Origin: Rhodospirillales bacterium
GTDB taxonomy: Bacteria > Pseudomonadota > Alphaproteobacteria > QKFK01 > SZUA-500
Length of the DNA stretch: 6,036 nucleotides
NCBI GenBank assembly: GCA_003252195.1
Contig: QKFK01000065.1
Span: 1-6,036, forward strand
Reading direction: 5' to 3'
In this document: piece by piece, positions 1 through 5,871 of the stretch
How the letters are laid out: each line of letters begins with the position of its first letter
Position numbering within the stretch: position 1 is the stretch's first letter
Program-made: the position numbers and the translations under genes
The notes under the pieces: generated by a model
What the model saw: only the letters and a program-made list of their open reading frames with translations
Databases searched by the model: none
Told to the model about the DNA's origin: nothing

Positions 1-1047
1 AAGAACAGCCCAAATACTAAAATAATTGGTATTACAGGAACTAAGGGCAAAAGCACCACGACTAGTTTAATCGCATATTTATTAAGAGTTTTGGGTAAAA
101 ACACGGCTGTTGGGGGCAATATAGGCGTGCCCCTTATAGAATTTGTAGGTAACAACCTTAATCTTGATTATATGGTTGCAGAAATATCAAGTTATCAGGC
201 TAGTGATATAGAATATTCTCCAGATTTTTCTATTTTGCTTAATTTGTATCCAGAGCATGTTGACTGGCATAAAAACCACAATAGATATTATAATGACAAG
301 TTAAACCTATTTAAAAACCGTATCAATTCTGCCCCAATGGTAGTTAATTCTAAAAACAAAAGAGCTATGGAAATGACAGCAGATTTTAAAGATGTTGTTT
401 ATTACAATAGTAAAGAATCTTTGCATGTCGAAGAAGGTTTTATCACTGACGGTGTTACTAGATTGTACCCAGTGTTAGATTTGCCAATTAAGGGCGAGCA
501 TAATTTTGAAAATATTTGCGGAGCTTTGTCTGTTCTTAGAATGGCTGGTGAAAATATAAGTGATTGTATAGGTGCTTTGAAGTCATTTGTTGGTCTTTCT
601 CATCGTTTGCAAGAATTAGGTGAGCATGAAAATGTTCTTTATGTAAATGATAGTATTTCTACAACACCAGAAACCGCAATTGCAGGTATGGAGGCATATA
701 ACTTTAAGCCTGTTACATTAATTGCGGGTGGGTATGATAGGTCTCAAAATTATAGTGAGCTTGCATCATATGTTTCAAAGCCAAGTAGCAATGTTGTTGC
801 AGTGGTTACAATGAACCAAACAGGCTGCAGAATTGCCGAGGCGATTAGACTGGCAAAAACTGACGATACCATAGTAGAAGTGTTTGAGGAAAAAGGTTTA
901 GAAGATGCCTTTGTAAAGGCTAAGGAGATAACTCCTAAAGGAGGAGTTATTTTGCTTTCTCCTGCGGCACCAAGTTATGGGGCCTATAAGAATTTTGAAG
1001 AAAGAGGCGATCACTTCAAAAGATTATGCAATATGATGTGGGCATAA
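1..1047 (+). CDS. murD: UDP-N-acetylmuramoyl-L-alanine--glutamate ligase, MurD family (MurD2-like), 5' truncated
   Basis: Cytoplasmic Mur ligase that uses ATP to add glutamate to UDP-MurNAc-L-alanine during peptidoglycan precursor synthesis. The frame is open from base 1, so the gene starts upstream; 348 residues are present. The P-loop (GTKGKST) is at visible residues 13-19, against about 112 in E. coli MurD, so roughly the first 100 residues (UDP-binding domain) are missing. Seen in order: GGNIGVP 38-44, EISSYQ 61-66, NLYPEHVDWH 81-90, Lys100 where MurD has its carbamylated lysine, GEHNFEN 165-171, HR 201-202, NDSISTT 216-222, GGYDRS 243-248 and LLSPAAPSYG 318-327. The central ATPase and C-terminal ligase domains are therefore complete. 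Classical MurD has NDSKATN and SPA-x-AS-[FW]-D at two of these places; the variants here resemble MurD2, which adds L-glutamate (my recollection of that family, see findings). A TTG at 91 lies after the P-loop and is not a start. The next gene is unrelated, so this is not the dcw division/cell-wall cluster. Mur ligase family is certain; the glutamate stereoisomer is not. Confidence 0.95.
   Translation, partial: KNSPNTKIIGITGTKGKSTTTSLIAYLLRVLGKNTAVGGNIGVPLIEFVGNNLNLDYMVAEISSYQASDIEYSPDFSILLNLYPEHVDWHKNHNRYYNDKLNLFKNRINSAPMVVNSKNKRAMEMTADFKDVVYYNSKESLHVEEGFITDGVTRLYPVLDLPIKGEHNFENICGALSVLRMAGENISDCIGALKSFVGLSHRLQELGEHENVLYVNDSISTTPETAIAGMEAYNFKPVTLIAGGYDRSQNYSELASYVSKPSSNVVAVVTMNQTGCRIAEAIRLAKTDDTIVEVFEEKGLEDAFVKAKEITPKGGVILLSPAAPSYGAYKNFEERGDHFKRLCNMMWA
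928..953 (+). other. Terminator-like hairpin inside the murD-family gene
   Basis: ATAACTCC (928-935) and GGAGTTAT (943-950) form a perfect 8-bp inverted repeat with a 7-nt loop, followed directly by TTT within TTATTTTGC. An alternative CTCC/GGAG pairing exists inside it. It lies in codons for the conserved stretch before LLSPAAPS, about 100 bases before the stop, so the symmetry may be a by-product of coding. There is no evidence that it terminates transcription. Confidence 0.3.
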
Positions 1048-1068
1048 GTAGCTATTGCAGAAAAATAT

Positions 1069-1097
1069 TTGACAAATTAGCCGAAAAACGCGATTAT
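1069..1097 (+). promoter_or_regulatory. Predicted sigma70-type promoter for the 371-aa protein gene
   Basis: A perfect -35 hexamer TTGACA (1069-1074) is followed after 17 nt by GATTAT (1092-1097), which matches the TATAAT -10 consensus at 4 of 6 positions. TATATT at 1095-1100 is an alternative with a longer 20-nt spacer. It begins 22 bases after the murD-family stop and would start RNA near 1104, leaving a leader of about 90 nt before the ATG at 1196. Confidence 0.5.
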
Positions 1098-1116
1098 ATT
1101 ACTAGGGTGTATTGAA

Positions 1117-1131
1117 TGATAGTGATTATCA
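1117..1131. promoter_or_regulatory. Fur-box-like operator
   Basis: The 15-mer TGATAGTGATTATCA matches the 7-1-7 Fur inverted-repeat consensus TGATAATnATTATCA at 13 of 14 defined positions. It forms a dyad (ATGATA / TATCAT, 1116-1121 and 1127-1132). It lies about 13-27 bases after the predicted start of transcription, where a bound repressor could block elongation or polymerase clearance. The match is seen directly; Fur binding is inferred. Some alphaproteobacterial Fur-family proteins use diverged sites. Confidence 0.4.
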
Positions 1132-1146
1132 TCTGATGGGAGCTTG

Positions 1147-1162
1147 ACCTTTTGCCAAAGGT
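1147..1162 (+). other. Leader hairpin
   Basis: ACCTTT (1147-1152) and AAAGGT (1157-1162) form a perfect 6-bp stem with a TGCC loop in the untranslated leader, 33 bases before the ATG. An outer GACC/GGTC pairing (1146-1149 with 1166-1169) competes with it. No T-run follows, so it is not an intrinsic terminator. I recognise no known riboswitch. Confidence 0.3.
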
Positions 1163-1195
1163 AATGGTCTCAGTTTGCAATGTGGGAAAGTATAA

Positions 1196-2311
1196 ATGAA
1201 TTCAGAATCTGATTATCTAAATAAATTTATGGCTAAATTATCATATGCCCATCTTAAATTGGCCGTTGATAGTTTTTATAGCGTAGATGATGTTGCAAGG
1301 CAAAATGGCGAGTATGATGATAAATGCTTTGTTAATAAAGTTTCTACACTGAGTAGACTTGTTAAGCTTGCTCAAGAAAATGTCGGGTTAAAAAATATGC
1401 CTCAAGATGAGTTGTTTGTGGCAATTGCAGATAAAAAATATTCTAATGAAATCGATTATAGTGAGAAAGCTCAAATTTGTGAATATGTAGAAGAGTTATC
1501 TCGTCACATCACGATTAAAACACCAGAAGATGTAAAAGAAAATCATCATAAGCTGGTTAGTGTTCAACAGTTTTTAGTGTTAAATTCTATGGAAGAAACC
1601 CCTAAAAAAACAGATGCATTATCTGAATATGCAAAATTTATAGGAGGCTTAGGGGTTGCGATGTCTTCTAAAAAAGAGCGTTTGGAAAGAGAAAACGACA
1701 AAGTTTTTAGAGATGTTAGATTATCAGAAGCAAAGTGCGATATATTCTTTACTGCGCAAATGGCTAATTCTGGTTACTCGCCAGAGTTTTTGTCAGTTGT
1801 TATGAATGAGACATCAAAGTATATTTTTGAGAATGTAGCATATGCATATTATGGCAGTTATGTAGATGAAACAATGCCAAGTGAAGTGTTAAAAAATATT
1901 GCTGATAAAAAGGCTAATGATCGTGGTGAAGCTATTAAGGACCATTTGAGAGGCAAACTAAACGATAAGAATGACGATTTATTAAATGAGCAATATAAAA
2001 GCTTTTTCGCAGATAAAAATAATGTTGATATTTTGCAAAAATATTGTGCTTCAATTGAGTTGCATCATGAAGAAGAGCTTAAGCCTCTTCGTTTTATAAC
2101 ACCTCAATACAAAAATAATATGGCAGAGGCTAAAGAGCTAGAAAAAATAAAGGCTCACTTGTTTGAGCGTAAAAAAGAAGCCATGGCTGCTTACAAAGAA
2201 TCTGCAGAAAAAACTAAAAAACTTGGCGATAAAGAATCTGTGTCATATAAGTTTGATAAAAACGTTAATAGTAAACTTATCTCCAGCCTTAAGGCATATC
2301 AGGCGAACTAG
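1196..2311 (+). CDS. Hypothetical protein, 371 aa, soluble and helix-rich
   Basis: I do not recognise the family. The start is the first in-frame ATG; a weak GGGAAAG purine stretch (1184-1190) lies 5 nt upstream. The protein has no signal peptide, lipobox or membrane span, so it is probably cytoplasmic or exported by a route not visible here. It is rich in Lys, Glu, Asp and Asn and looks almost wholly alpha-helical. The only glycine-rich hydrophobic patch is GGLGVAM (150-156). There is an acidic HHEEE patch near 290-294, and the tail from about 313 is lysine-rich (ELEKIKAHLFERKKEA, then KKLGDKES), possibly a short coiled coil. Cysteines are few (44, 95, 181, 284) and form no metal-binding pattern. 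It appears to be a single-gene unit with its own promoter and a Fur-box-like site, and it converges on the signalling operon. Base composition resembles the neighbours. A lineage-specific protein is the most I can say. Confidence 0.85.
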   Translation: MNSESDYLNKFMAKLSYAHLKLAVDSFYSVDDVARQNGEYDDKCFVNKVSTLSRLVKLAQENVGLKNMPQDELFVAIADKKYSNEIDYSEKAQICEYVEELSRHITIKTPEDVKENHHKLVSVQQFLVLNSMEETPKKTDALSEYAKFIGGLGVAMSSKKERLERENDKVFRDVRLSEAKCDIFFTAQMANSGYSPEFLSVVMNETSKYIFENVAYAYYGSYVDETMPSEVLKNIADKKANDRGEAIKDHLRGKLNDKNDDLLNEQYKSFFADKNNVDILQKYCASIELHHEEELKPLRFITPQYKNNMAEAKELEKIKAHLFERKKEAMAAYKESAEKTKKLGDKESVSYKFDKNVNSKLISSLKAYQAN

Positions 2312-2472
2312 TTGTTTCTTGCCATTATTATGTGGTTATAGCTGATAAAATATTTTACTTAGCAAGATTATGCATAGGTTTATGTTTGCAATGTGACATT
2401 AAGATAATTGTCAATTCAGTTTATCTCTGTATTGTTTATTGCGATTTAGTCTTTGGCTAAAGAGATATTATT
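2312..2472. other. Convergent intergenic gap, no clear terminator
   Basis: This separates the 371-aa gene from the oppositely directed Hpt-like gene. I see only weak structures: an AT palindrome AAAATATTTT (2347-2356) loosely flanked by GCT/AGC, and short overlapping dyads near the right end (TTTAG/CTAAA at 2445-2461; TCTTT/AAAGA at 2450-2463). None has both a GC-rich stem and a T-run. Small ORFs here are not convincing. Confidence 0.5.
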
Positions 2473-2949
2473 CTAAGCGCTTTTCATAATTTTTTGAGCA
2501 ACAGAATCAAGCCCGAGCAAAAGCTCTTTGCCAATATTACCACCGTCACCTTCCATGCGTTTGGCGTATGTTACATGGATTGTATCAATGTATAGCTTAA
2601 TTATAACCAGCTCTTTGGCTGTAATTTGTTGGTTTTTCTCAATGAAGACACAGAGCTTATCTGCAAGTTTGGTCATCATTAAATAATTAAATGTTGAACC
2701 TTGTCCACGCATTTTGTGTGTTAGTTGGAACATGTCTTCATGGGCTGAGATGTCTCCTTCAGCCATTTTTTTATATAAATTATGGAGATCTTCAATATCT
2801 TTGCCCGAGCTTTCAAGATAGGAAACTTTATATTGATTGCTGATTTGTATGTCAGATCTTTTTATATCCATTTCAGAAATGCCATTAGCTGAATAAAATA
2901 CTTTATTGCTAAGATCTGGTGCTTTTGAAAAAACTACGTCGTCACTCAT
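2473..2949 (-). CDS. Hpt-like histidine phosphotransfer protein, 158 aa
   Basis: Probable cytoplasmic phosphorelay intermediate. The motif LTHKMRGQGSTFNY (residues 76-89) fits the Hpt signature HxLKGxxxxxG, with His78 as the likely phosphorylated residue and Arg81 in place of the usual lysine. The stretches before and after it (about 50-75 and 90-128) look like amphipathic helices of the expected four-helix bundle. The first 45 residues are outside the domain and of unknown role. There is no kinase ATPase domain and no membrane segment. The ATG is 3 nt after the stop of the upstream response regulator, with AAAAGGA inside that gene (2967-2961) as the likely ribosome-binding site at a rather long spacing of 11 nt. 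Co-transcription and translational coupling are likely. From memory, alphaproteobacteria often pair a protein carrying an H-x-[IM]-[KR]-GQG-[GS]-[TS]-F motif with such a regulator. The Hpt assignment is probable; the partners are inferred. Confidence 0.75.
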   Translation of the reverse strand: MSDDVVFSKAPDLSNKVFYSANGISEMDIKRSDIQISNQYKVSYLESSGKDIEDLHNLYKKMAEGDISAHEDMFQLTHKMRGQGSTFNYLMMTKLADKLCVFIEKNQQITAKELVIIKLYIDTIHVTYAKRMEGDGGNIGKELLLGLDSVAQKIMKSA

Positions 2950-2952
2950 ATT

Positions 2953-3444
2953 CTATGATTTCCTTTTTCTTCTGTCTTCTCCAATAAAAGGCATGTCTTT
3001 GCGTCTTCTGTCTGGTCCAAAATAGCTTTTAGTTTTTACAAAATCTCTGGGGCGTTTTGCAACAGATAATATTCTGCTATATAAAGTTTGTACTGAAACT
3101 GGCTTGGCCAAAAACTCATTAATTCCAATTTCACGTGCCGCAAAAACGCGGTCTATTTGGGTGTAGCCTGTTAGCATAATAATTGGTAGATGCGATAACA
3201 AAGGGTTGTTCATTCCGCGGATTTTTTTAGAAAAATCAAGCCCGTTAATTGGTTTCATTTCCCAGTCTGTAATTAATATATCTGGTTTTAGAGCAACAAT
3301 ATCATTAATAGCCTCATTGGGATTGCTTTGGATAGAGACTTTAGTTATGCCAAGTGAGAACAACATTGATTTAACAAGGTTGCGCATCAGCATATCATCG
3401 TCAACAATCATGATAGAAAGATTACTAAAATCGTAACCTGGCAT
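2953..3444 (-). CDS. Single-domain response regulator (CheY-like) with basic C-terminal tail, 163 aa
   Basis: Receiver-domain signalling protein. Residues about 8-130 form a complete receiver: acidic pocket D15-D16 (IMIVDDD), phospho-acceptor Asp60 (ILITDWEM), Thr92 (MLTGYT) and Lys114 (LAKPV). All catalytic positions are intact, so it should accept phosphate. There is no DNA-binding, GGDEF or other output domain. Instead a tail of about 33 residues carries two copies of a basic motif, YFGPDRRRKD (141-150) and FIGEDRRKRK (153-162), 12 residues apart. The ATG has an AGGG ribosome-binding site (3456-3453) 8 nt upstream. It is the first gene of a two-gene operon with the Hpt-like protein, its likely phosphate donor or acceptor. 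The cognate sensor kinase is not in this window. The output mechanism is unknown; the tail could bind protein, membrane or nucleic acid. Confidence 0.93.
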   Translation of the reverse strand: MPGYDFSNLSIMIVDDDMLMRNLVKSMLFSLGITKVSIQSNPNEAINDIVALKPDILITDWEMKPINGLDFSKKIRGMNNPLLSHLPIIMLTGYTQIDRVFAAREIGINEFLAKPVSVQTLYSRILSVAKRPRDFVKTKSYFGPDRRRKDMPFIGEDRRKRKS

Positions 3445-3487
3445 TGTTTAAGCCCTAACTGTAATATGTTTATAAAATAAGGCAGGG

Positions 3488-3509
3488 TCGGTGATTGTAT
3501 TAACACCGA
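3488..3509 (-). promoter_or_regulatory. Dyad in the response-regulator leader
   Basis: TCGGTG (3488-3493) and CACCGA (3504-3509) are perfect 6-bp inverted arms around a 10-nt AT-rich centre. The site is 44 bases before the regulator's ATG and downstream of its predicted promoter. It could be an operator or an RNA hairpin in the leader. No T-run follows on the minus strand, so termination is unlikely. Confidence 0.35.
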
Positions 3510-3542
3510 GAAAGAACTCTAAAACCGCCAGTTTAGAAGCAT

Positions 3543-3570
3543 ATTCTACTATGCTAAATCAATTTTGCAA
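3543..3570 (-). promoter_or_regulatory. Predicted promoter for the response regulator/Hpt operon
   Basis: Read on the minus strand, TTGCAA (3570-3565; 4 of 6 with TTGACA) is followed after 16 nt by TAGAAT (3548-3543; 5 of 6 with TATAAT). Transcription would start near 3536, giving a leader of about 90 nt that contains the 3488-3509 dyad. The prediction is sequence-only. Confidence 0.35.
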
Positions 3571-3594
3571 GGTTTTATATGTGTGGAATATAAT
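3565..3594 (+). promoter_or_regulatory. Predicted promoter for the lipoprotein/methyltransferase operon
   Basis: TTGCAA (3565-3570) is followed after 18 nt by a perfect TATAAT (3589-3594), giving a start near 3601 and a leader of about 78 nt. The same palindromic TTGCAA is the candidate -35 element for the minus-strand operon, so the two promoters would be back to back and could not both be bound at once. Confidence 0.4.
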
Positions 3595-3678
3595 ATTAGT
3601 TGTAAAAATTTTGCTTCTATAAGTATAAGATTCGTGGCATAAATATTATGATTTATCTCAAATAAACATGAATTGACT

Positions 3679-4260
3679 ATGATAAAAAATATAATTATTG
3701 CTAGCTTGCTTGTTTTTATGTCTGCTTGCGCTATTGATAATGGCGGAGAGATAGTTGTATATGGTTTTAACAATTCTAAAGAGTTTTCAATAGTTAGTTC
3801 ACCATATATGCCAAAGGCAAGAATAATGGTGGGTGCTTTTTCTGCCTCTGAGATGATTGGCGGGCAGAATATAGTTGTTTTTGATGAAAAGAAATTCGAT
3901 TATAAGTTTTTAGAAAATGCTATGTGGGTTAAAGAGCCTGTAACTTTGGTTCGTGATAGATTTGTTCAAGTAATTGACGATCAGTTTAACTCAAATATAA
4001 CAAAGCCTGCGCAGGAATATAGTGTTAGGGCTCATTTGTATGATTTTGTCTTAGTTAAAGGCGAAGATGGATCTGAAAATGCGAGAATAGTTTTGGGTGT
4101 TAAGGTATATTCTGGGGATAAGGTTATAATGTCAGAAAATTATAACAAAATGGTTCCTGTCAGTTTTAAGGACCTTGGTGCAACCATAGAGAAAATAGAC
4201 GGCGCAACTGCAGAAATTGTTGTTGATTTTATAGGTGATTTTGTTGGCAGAGCCTCATAA
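3679..4260 (+). CDS. Lipoprotein resembling the ABC-transport auxiliary (PqiC-like) family, 193 aa
   Basis: Probable periplasm-facing lipoprotein. The N-terminus (MIKN, then hydrophobic IIIASLLVFM, then SAC) is a lipoprotein signal peptide with Cys17 as the lipidated residue. Met14 at the lipobox -3 position is less usual than Leu. Ala after the cysteine is compatible with outer-membrane sorting. The body suits the ABC_trans_aux family, auxiliary lipoproteins of MCE/Mla-type lipid transporters: a beta-strand ending in RIMVGAF, then the pattern GGQNIVVFDEKKFDYKFLENAMW and alternating strands and helices, at roughly the usual length of 180-220 aa. This match is by pattern memory and is moderate. 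The usual permease, ATPase and MCE partners are not next to it. I chose the ATG at 3679; an in-frame TTG at 3673 would cut into the short signal peptide layout, and neither has a good ribosome-binding site. A two-codon ORF (ATGAATTGA, 3668-3676) ends 2 nt before the ATG. The methyltransferase gene follows after 18 nt. Confidence 0.85.
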   Translation: MIKNIIIASLLVFMSACAIDNGGEIVVYGFNNSKEFSIVSSPYMPKARIMVGAFSASEMIGGQNIVVFDEKKFDYKFLENAMWVKEPVTLVRDRFVQVIDDQFNSNITKPAQEYSVRAHLYDFVLVKGEDGSENARIVLGVKVYSGDKVIMSENYNKMVPVSFKDLGATIEKIDGATAEIVVDFIGDFVGRAS

Positions 4261-4278
4261 TAAAAATAAGGAATAGAA

Positions 4279-5640
4279 ATGGTAGATAATACGTGGGAAT
4301 TAGATATTGAGTTCATTGGCTCTGGTGGTGATGGCGTTGCTCATAAATATGATGGTGAGGTTGTGTATGTTCCTAGGGCAATGGGTGGTGAAAAGGTTAT
4401 CTGTCAGTTAGAGCATGGCAAAGTAAAAATAAAAGAAATCATTAATCCATCATCAGATAGAAGAAATGCTCCTTGCCCATATTTTGGTAAATGCGGAGGC
4501 TGTTCTCTTCAACATTTAGATGAAGGATATTATCGCCAATGGAAAGAACAATTATTTAAAGACACATTATCTAAGAAAAATATAACGGCAGATGTGGTTG
4601 AACCCATGTTTTTTATTGGTGAGAATACTCGTCGTAGGGTTAGCTTGTCATACGTTATAAATACAAAAGATAAACGAGGCTTTTTAGGTTTTTGCGAAGA
4701 AAAAAGCAATAATGTAGTGAGTATTAATGATTGTCTTCTCTTAACCTCTGGCTTAAGGGGCTTTTTACCAGAGCTAAAAGAAATGCTACCGCTATTGATT
4801 GTTGAGGAACGTGTAAATCCGAAGTTGAAAAACAAAAAGAAGGTAAAACAACCACGTAACTTTAGCTATATCAAAACAGGTTCTATTGTGATTAATGAGG
4901 CTGATAATGGCATGGATATCTTGATAGAAGCATCTTATGAGCCAGATGTGAATATTCGTCAAGATTTAACCTCATTTGCATATGAACATAAAATATCACG
5001 TATATCATGGCAGTTGCCATCATGGCGTAAGCCAGAAATCGTGATAGAGTTAGAAAAGCCATATGTAGATTTTGGGGGCATTAAAGCTTACTTATCACCA
5101 GCTTCTTTCTTGCAACCAAGCAAAGAGGGCGAACAGAAAATATGTGCAGAGATTCTAGACTTTCTAGATGATGGCGATAAAAGAATTTTAGATTTGTATT
5201 GTGGTTTAGGTAGCTTTAGTTTTCCATTGTTAGATGGTGGAAAACGCATTGTTCATGGTGTCGATTATGCCGATAACATGACAGCTAATTTGCAAAAATC
5301 TGCTAATACTCAAATAGTAAACAATATATCGGTTGAAACTCGTAACCTTTATGAGAACCCGCTAGAACCAGATGAAATGAAGGATTTTGATGTTATAGTT
5401 TTTGACCCTCCACGTTCAGGTTCTTTGGCTCAAATTGAAAAAATTGCTGAAGCTACGGTTAAGGCTTCTCGTTTTCCTAAAAAAATAATTGGTATTTCAT
5501 GTAGTCCAACTACTTTTGCTCGAGATGCGGCGGTTTTAGTAGAAGCTGGCTATAAAATTAGCAAGATATTGCCAATAGATCAGTTTATATATTCTACGCA
5601 TATGGAATTAGTTGCGGAGTTTGTGTGGAATAAAGAGTAG
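4279..5640 (+). CDS. Class I SAM-dependent RNA m5U methyltransferase (TrmA/RlmC/RlmD family), 453 aa
   Basis: Cytoplasmic enzyme that methylates carbon 5 of a uridine in 23S rRNA or tRNA. Domains in order: an N-terminal TRAM RNA-binding domain (about 1-55); a [4Fe-4S] site with Cys66, Cys72, Cys75 and Cys152, whose spacing (x5, x2, x76) closely fits RlmD/RumA; a central RNA-binding region; and a C-terminal Rossmann methyltransferase domain with SAM motif ILDLYCGLGSFSF (303-315), DPPRSG (376-381), nucleophile Cys408 in ISCSPTTFARD, and catalytic base Glu443 in THMELVAEF. All key residues are present, so it should be active. Length is typical (E. coli RlmD is 433 aa), with a lysine-rich insert at 182-190. 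AAGGAA (4268-4273) lies 5 nt before the ATG, a good ribosome-binding site. It is probably co-transcribed with the lipoprotein gene. The Fe-S site favours RlmC/RlmD over TrmA, but the exact target uridine (747, 1939 or both) cannot be read from sequence, so I give no symbol. Confidence 0.95.
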   Translation: MVDNTWELDIEFIGSGGDGVAHKYDGEVVYVPRAMGGEKVICQLEHGKVKIKEIINPSSDRRNAPCPYFGKCGGCSLQHLDEGYYRQWKEQLFKDTLSKKNITADVVEPMFFIGENTRRRVSLSYVINTKDKRGFLGFCEEKSNNVVSINDCLLLTSGLRGFLPELKEMLPLLIVEERVNPKLKNKKKVKQPRNFSYIKTGSIVINEADNGMDILIEASYEPDVNIRQDLTSFAYEHKISRISWQLPSWRKPEIVIELEKPYVDFGGIKAYLSPASFLQPSKEGEQKICAEILDFLDDGDKRILDLYCGLGSFSFPLLDGGKRIVHGVDYADNMTANLQKSANTQIVNNISVETRNLYENPLEPDEMKDFDVIVFDPPRSGSLAQIEKIAEATVKASRFPKKIIGISCSPTTFARDAAVLVEAGYKISKILPIDQFIYSTHMELVAEFVWNKE

Positions 5641-5818
5641 GTTATAGGTTTGTTTTTTAAGATAGTAATAGTTTAGTTCGCTTAGGTAAACGCCCTTTTT
5701 TAGCAGAAGGTAATTATTACAAATACAGCAATTTGTCATGCTTTAGCTTCTTGATTTATTAGGCACGTGCGTGTTAATGCCTATATTAGGCGGAAAGATT
5801 TTATCTTCTAAACACAAT
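5641..5818. other. Convergent intergenic region with one hairpin
   Basis: There is no credible gene here. TAGGCA (5760-5765) and TGCCTA (5778-5783) form a 6-bp stem with a 12-nt loop that overlaps the 8-bp palindrome GCACGTGC (5763-5770). No T-run follows. The T-runs near 5651 and 5695 have no adequate stem before them. Transcripts of the methyltransferase operon most likely run on to the hairpin at 5819. Confidence 0.5.
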
Positions 5819-5857
5819 AAACAGCCGTTGGGATAAATGATTCTAACGGCTGTTTTT
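5819..5857. terminator. Strong intrinsic terminator, probably bidirectional
   Basis: AAACAGCCGTT (5819-5829) and AACGGCTGTTT (5845-5855) form a perfect 11-bp stem with a 15-nt loop. On the plus strand the stem runs into TTTTT (5853-5857); on the minus strand it runs into TTTATTGTGTTT. It lies 14 bases beyond the stop of the minus-strand gene and about 180 bases beyond the plus-strand methyltransferase, so it can serve both convergent units. Confidence 0.88.
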
Positions 5858-5871
5858 AGATGCTGTTATAT

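Noticed and set aside
91..93. TTG at 91 as the start of the MurD-family gene.
   Set aside because: It lies after the essential P-loop, and the same frame is open with conserved sequence back to base 1.
1101..1195. A small RNA, tRNA or riboswitch in the leader before the 371-aa gene.
   Set aside because: There is no tRNA-like T-loop or cloverleaf and no riboswitch core I can recognise; only a short hairpin and the Fur-like dyad are visible.
2163..2345. A 60-codon plus-strand ORF overlapping the end of the 371-aa gene.
   Set aside because: It is in another frame of a well-supported gene, has no ribosome-binding site and encodes nothing recognisable.
1173..2395. A 12-bp exact direct repeat, GTTTGCAATGTG, at 1173-1184 and 2384-2395, flanking the 371-aa gene.
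   Set aside because: In about 6 kb of AT-rich DNA a 12-mer repeat or so is expected by chance. There are no inverted terminal repeats, integrase or compositional break to suggest a mobile unit.
3206..3436. A 76-codon plus-strand ORF opposite the response regulator.
   Set aside because: It lies antisense to a receiver domain with all catalytic residues; it is a shadow of that gene.
3549..3773. A 74-codon minus-strand ORF crossing the divergent region.
   Set aside because: It is antisense to the lipoprotein signal peptide and overlaps the predicted promoters; the product is low-complexity hydrophobic sequence typical of AT-rich noise.
4530..4835. A 101-codon minus-strand ORF inside the methyltransferase gene.
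   Set aside because: It is antisense to an intact conserved enzyme and shows no domain.
5675..5700. A T-run (near 5695) as a terminator directly after the methyltransferase gene.
   Set aside because: The preceding bases give at best a 3-bp stem. The 11-bp hairpin at 5819 is a far better candidate.
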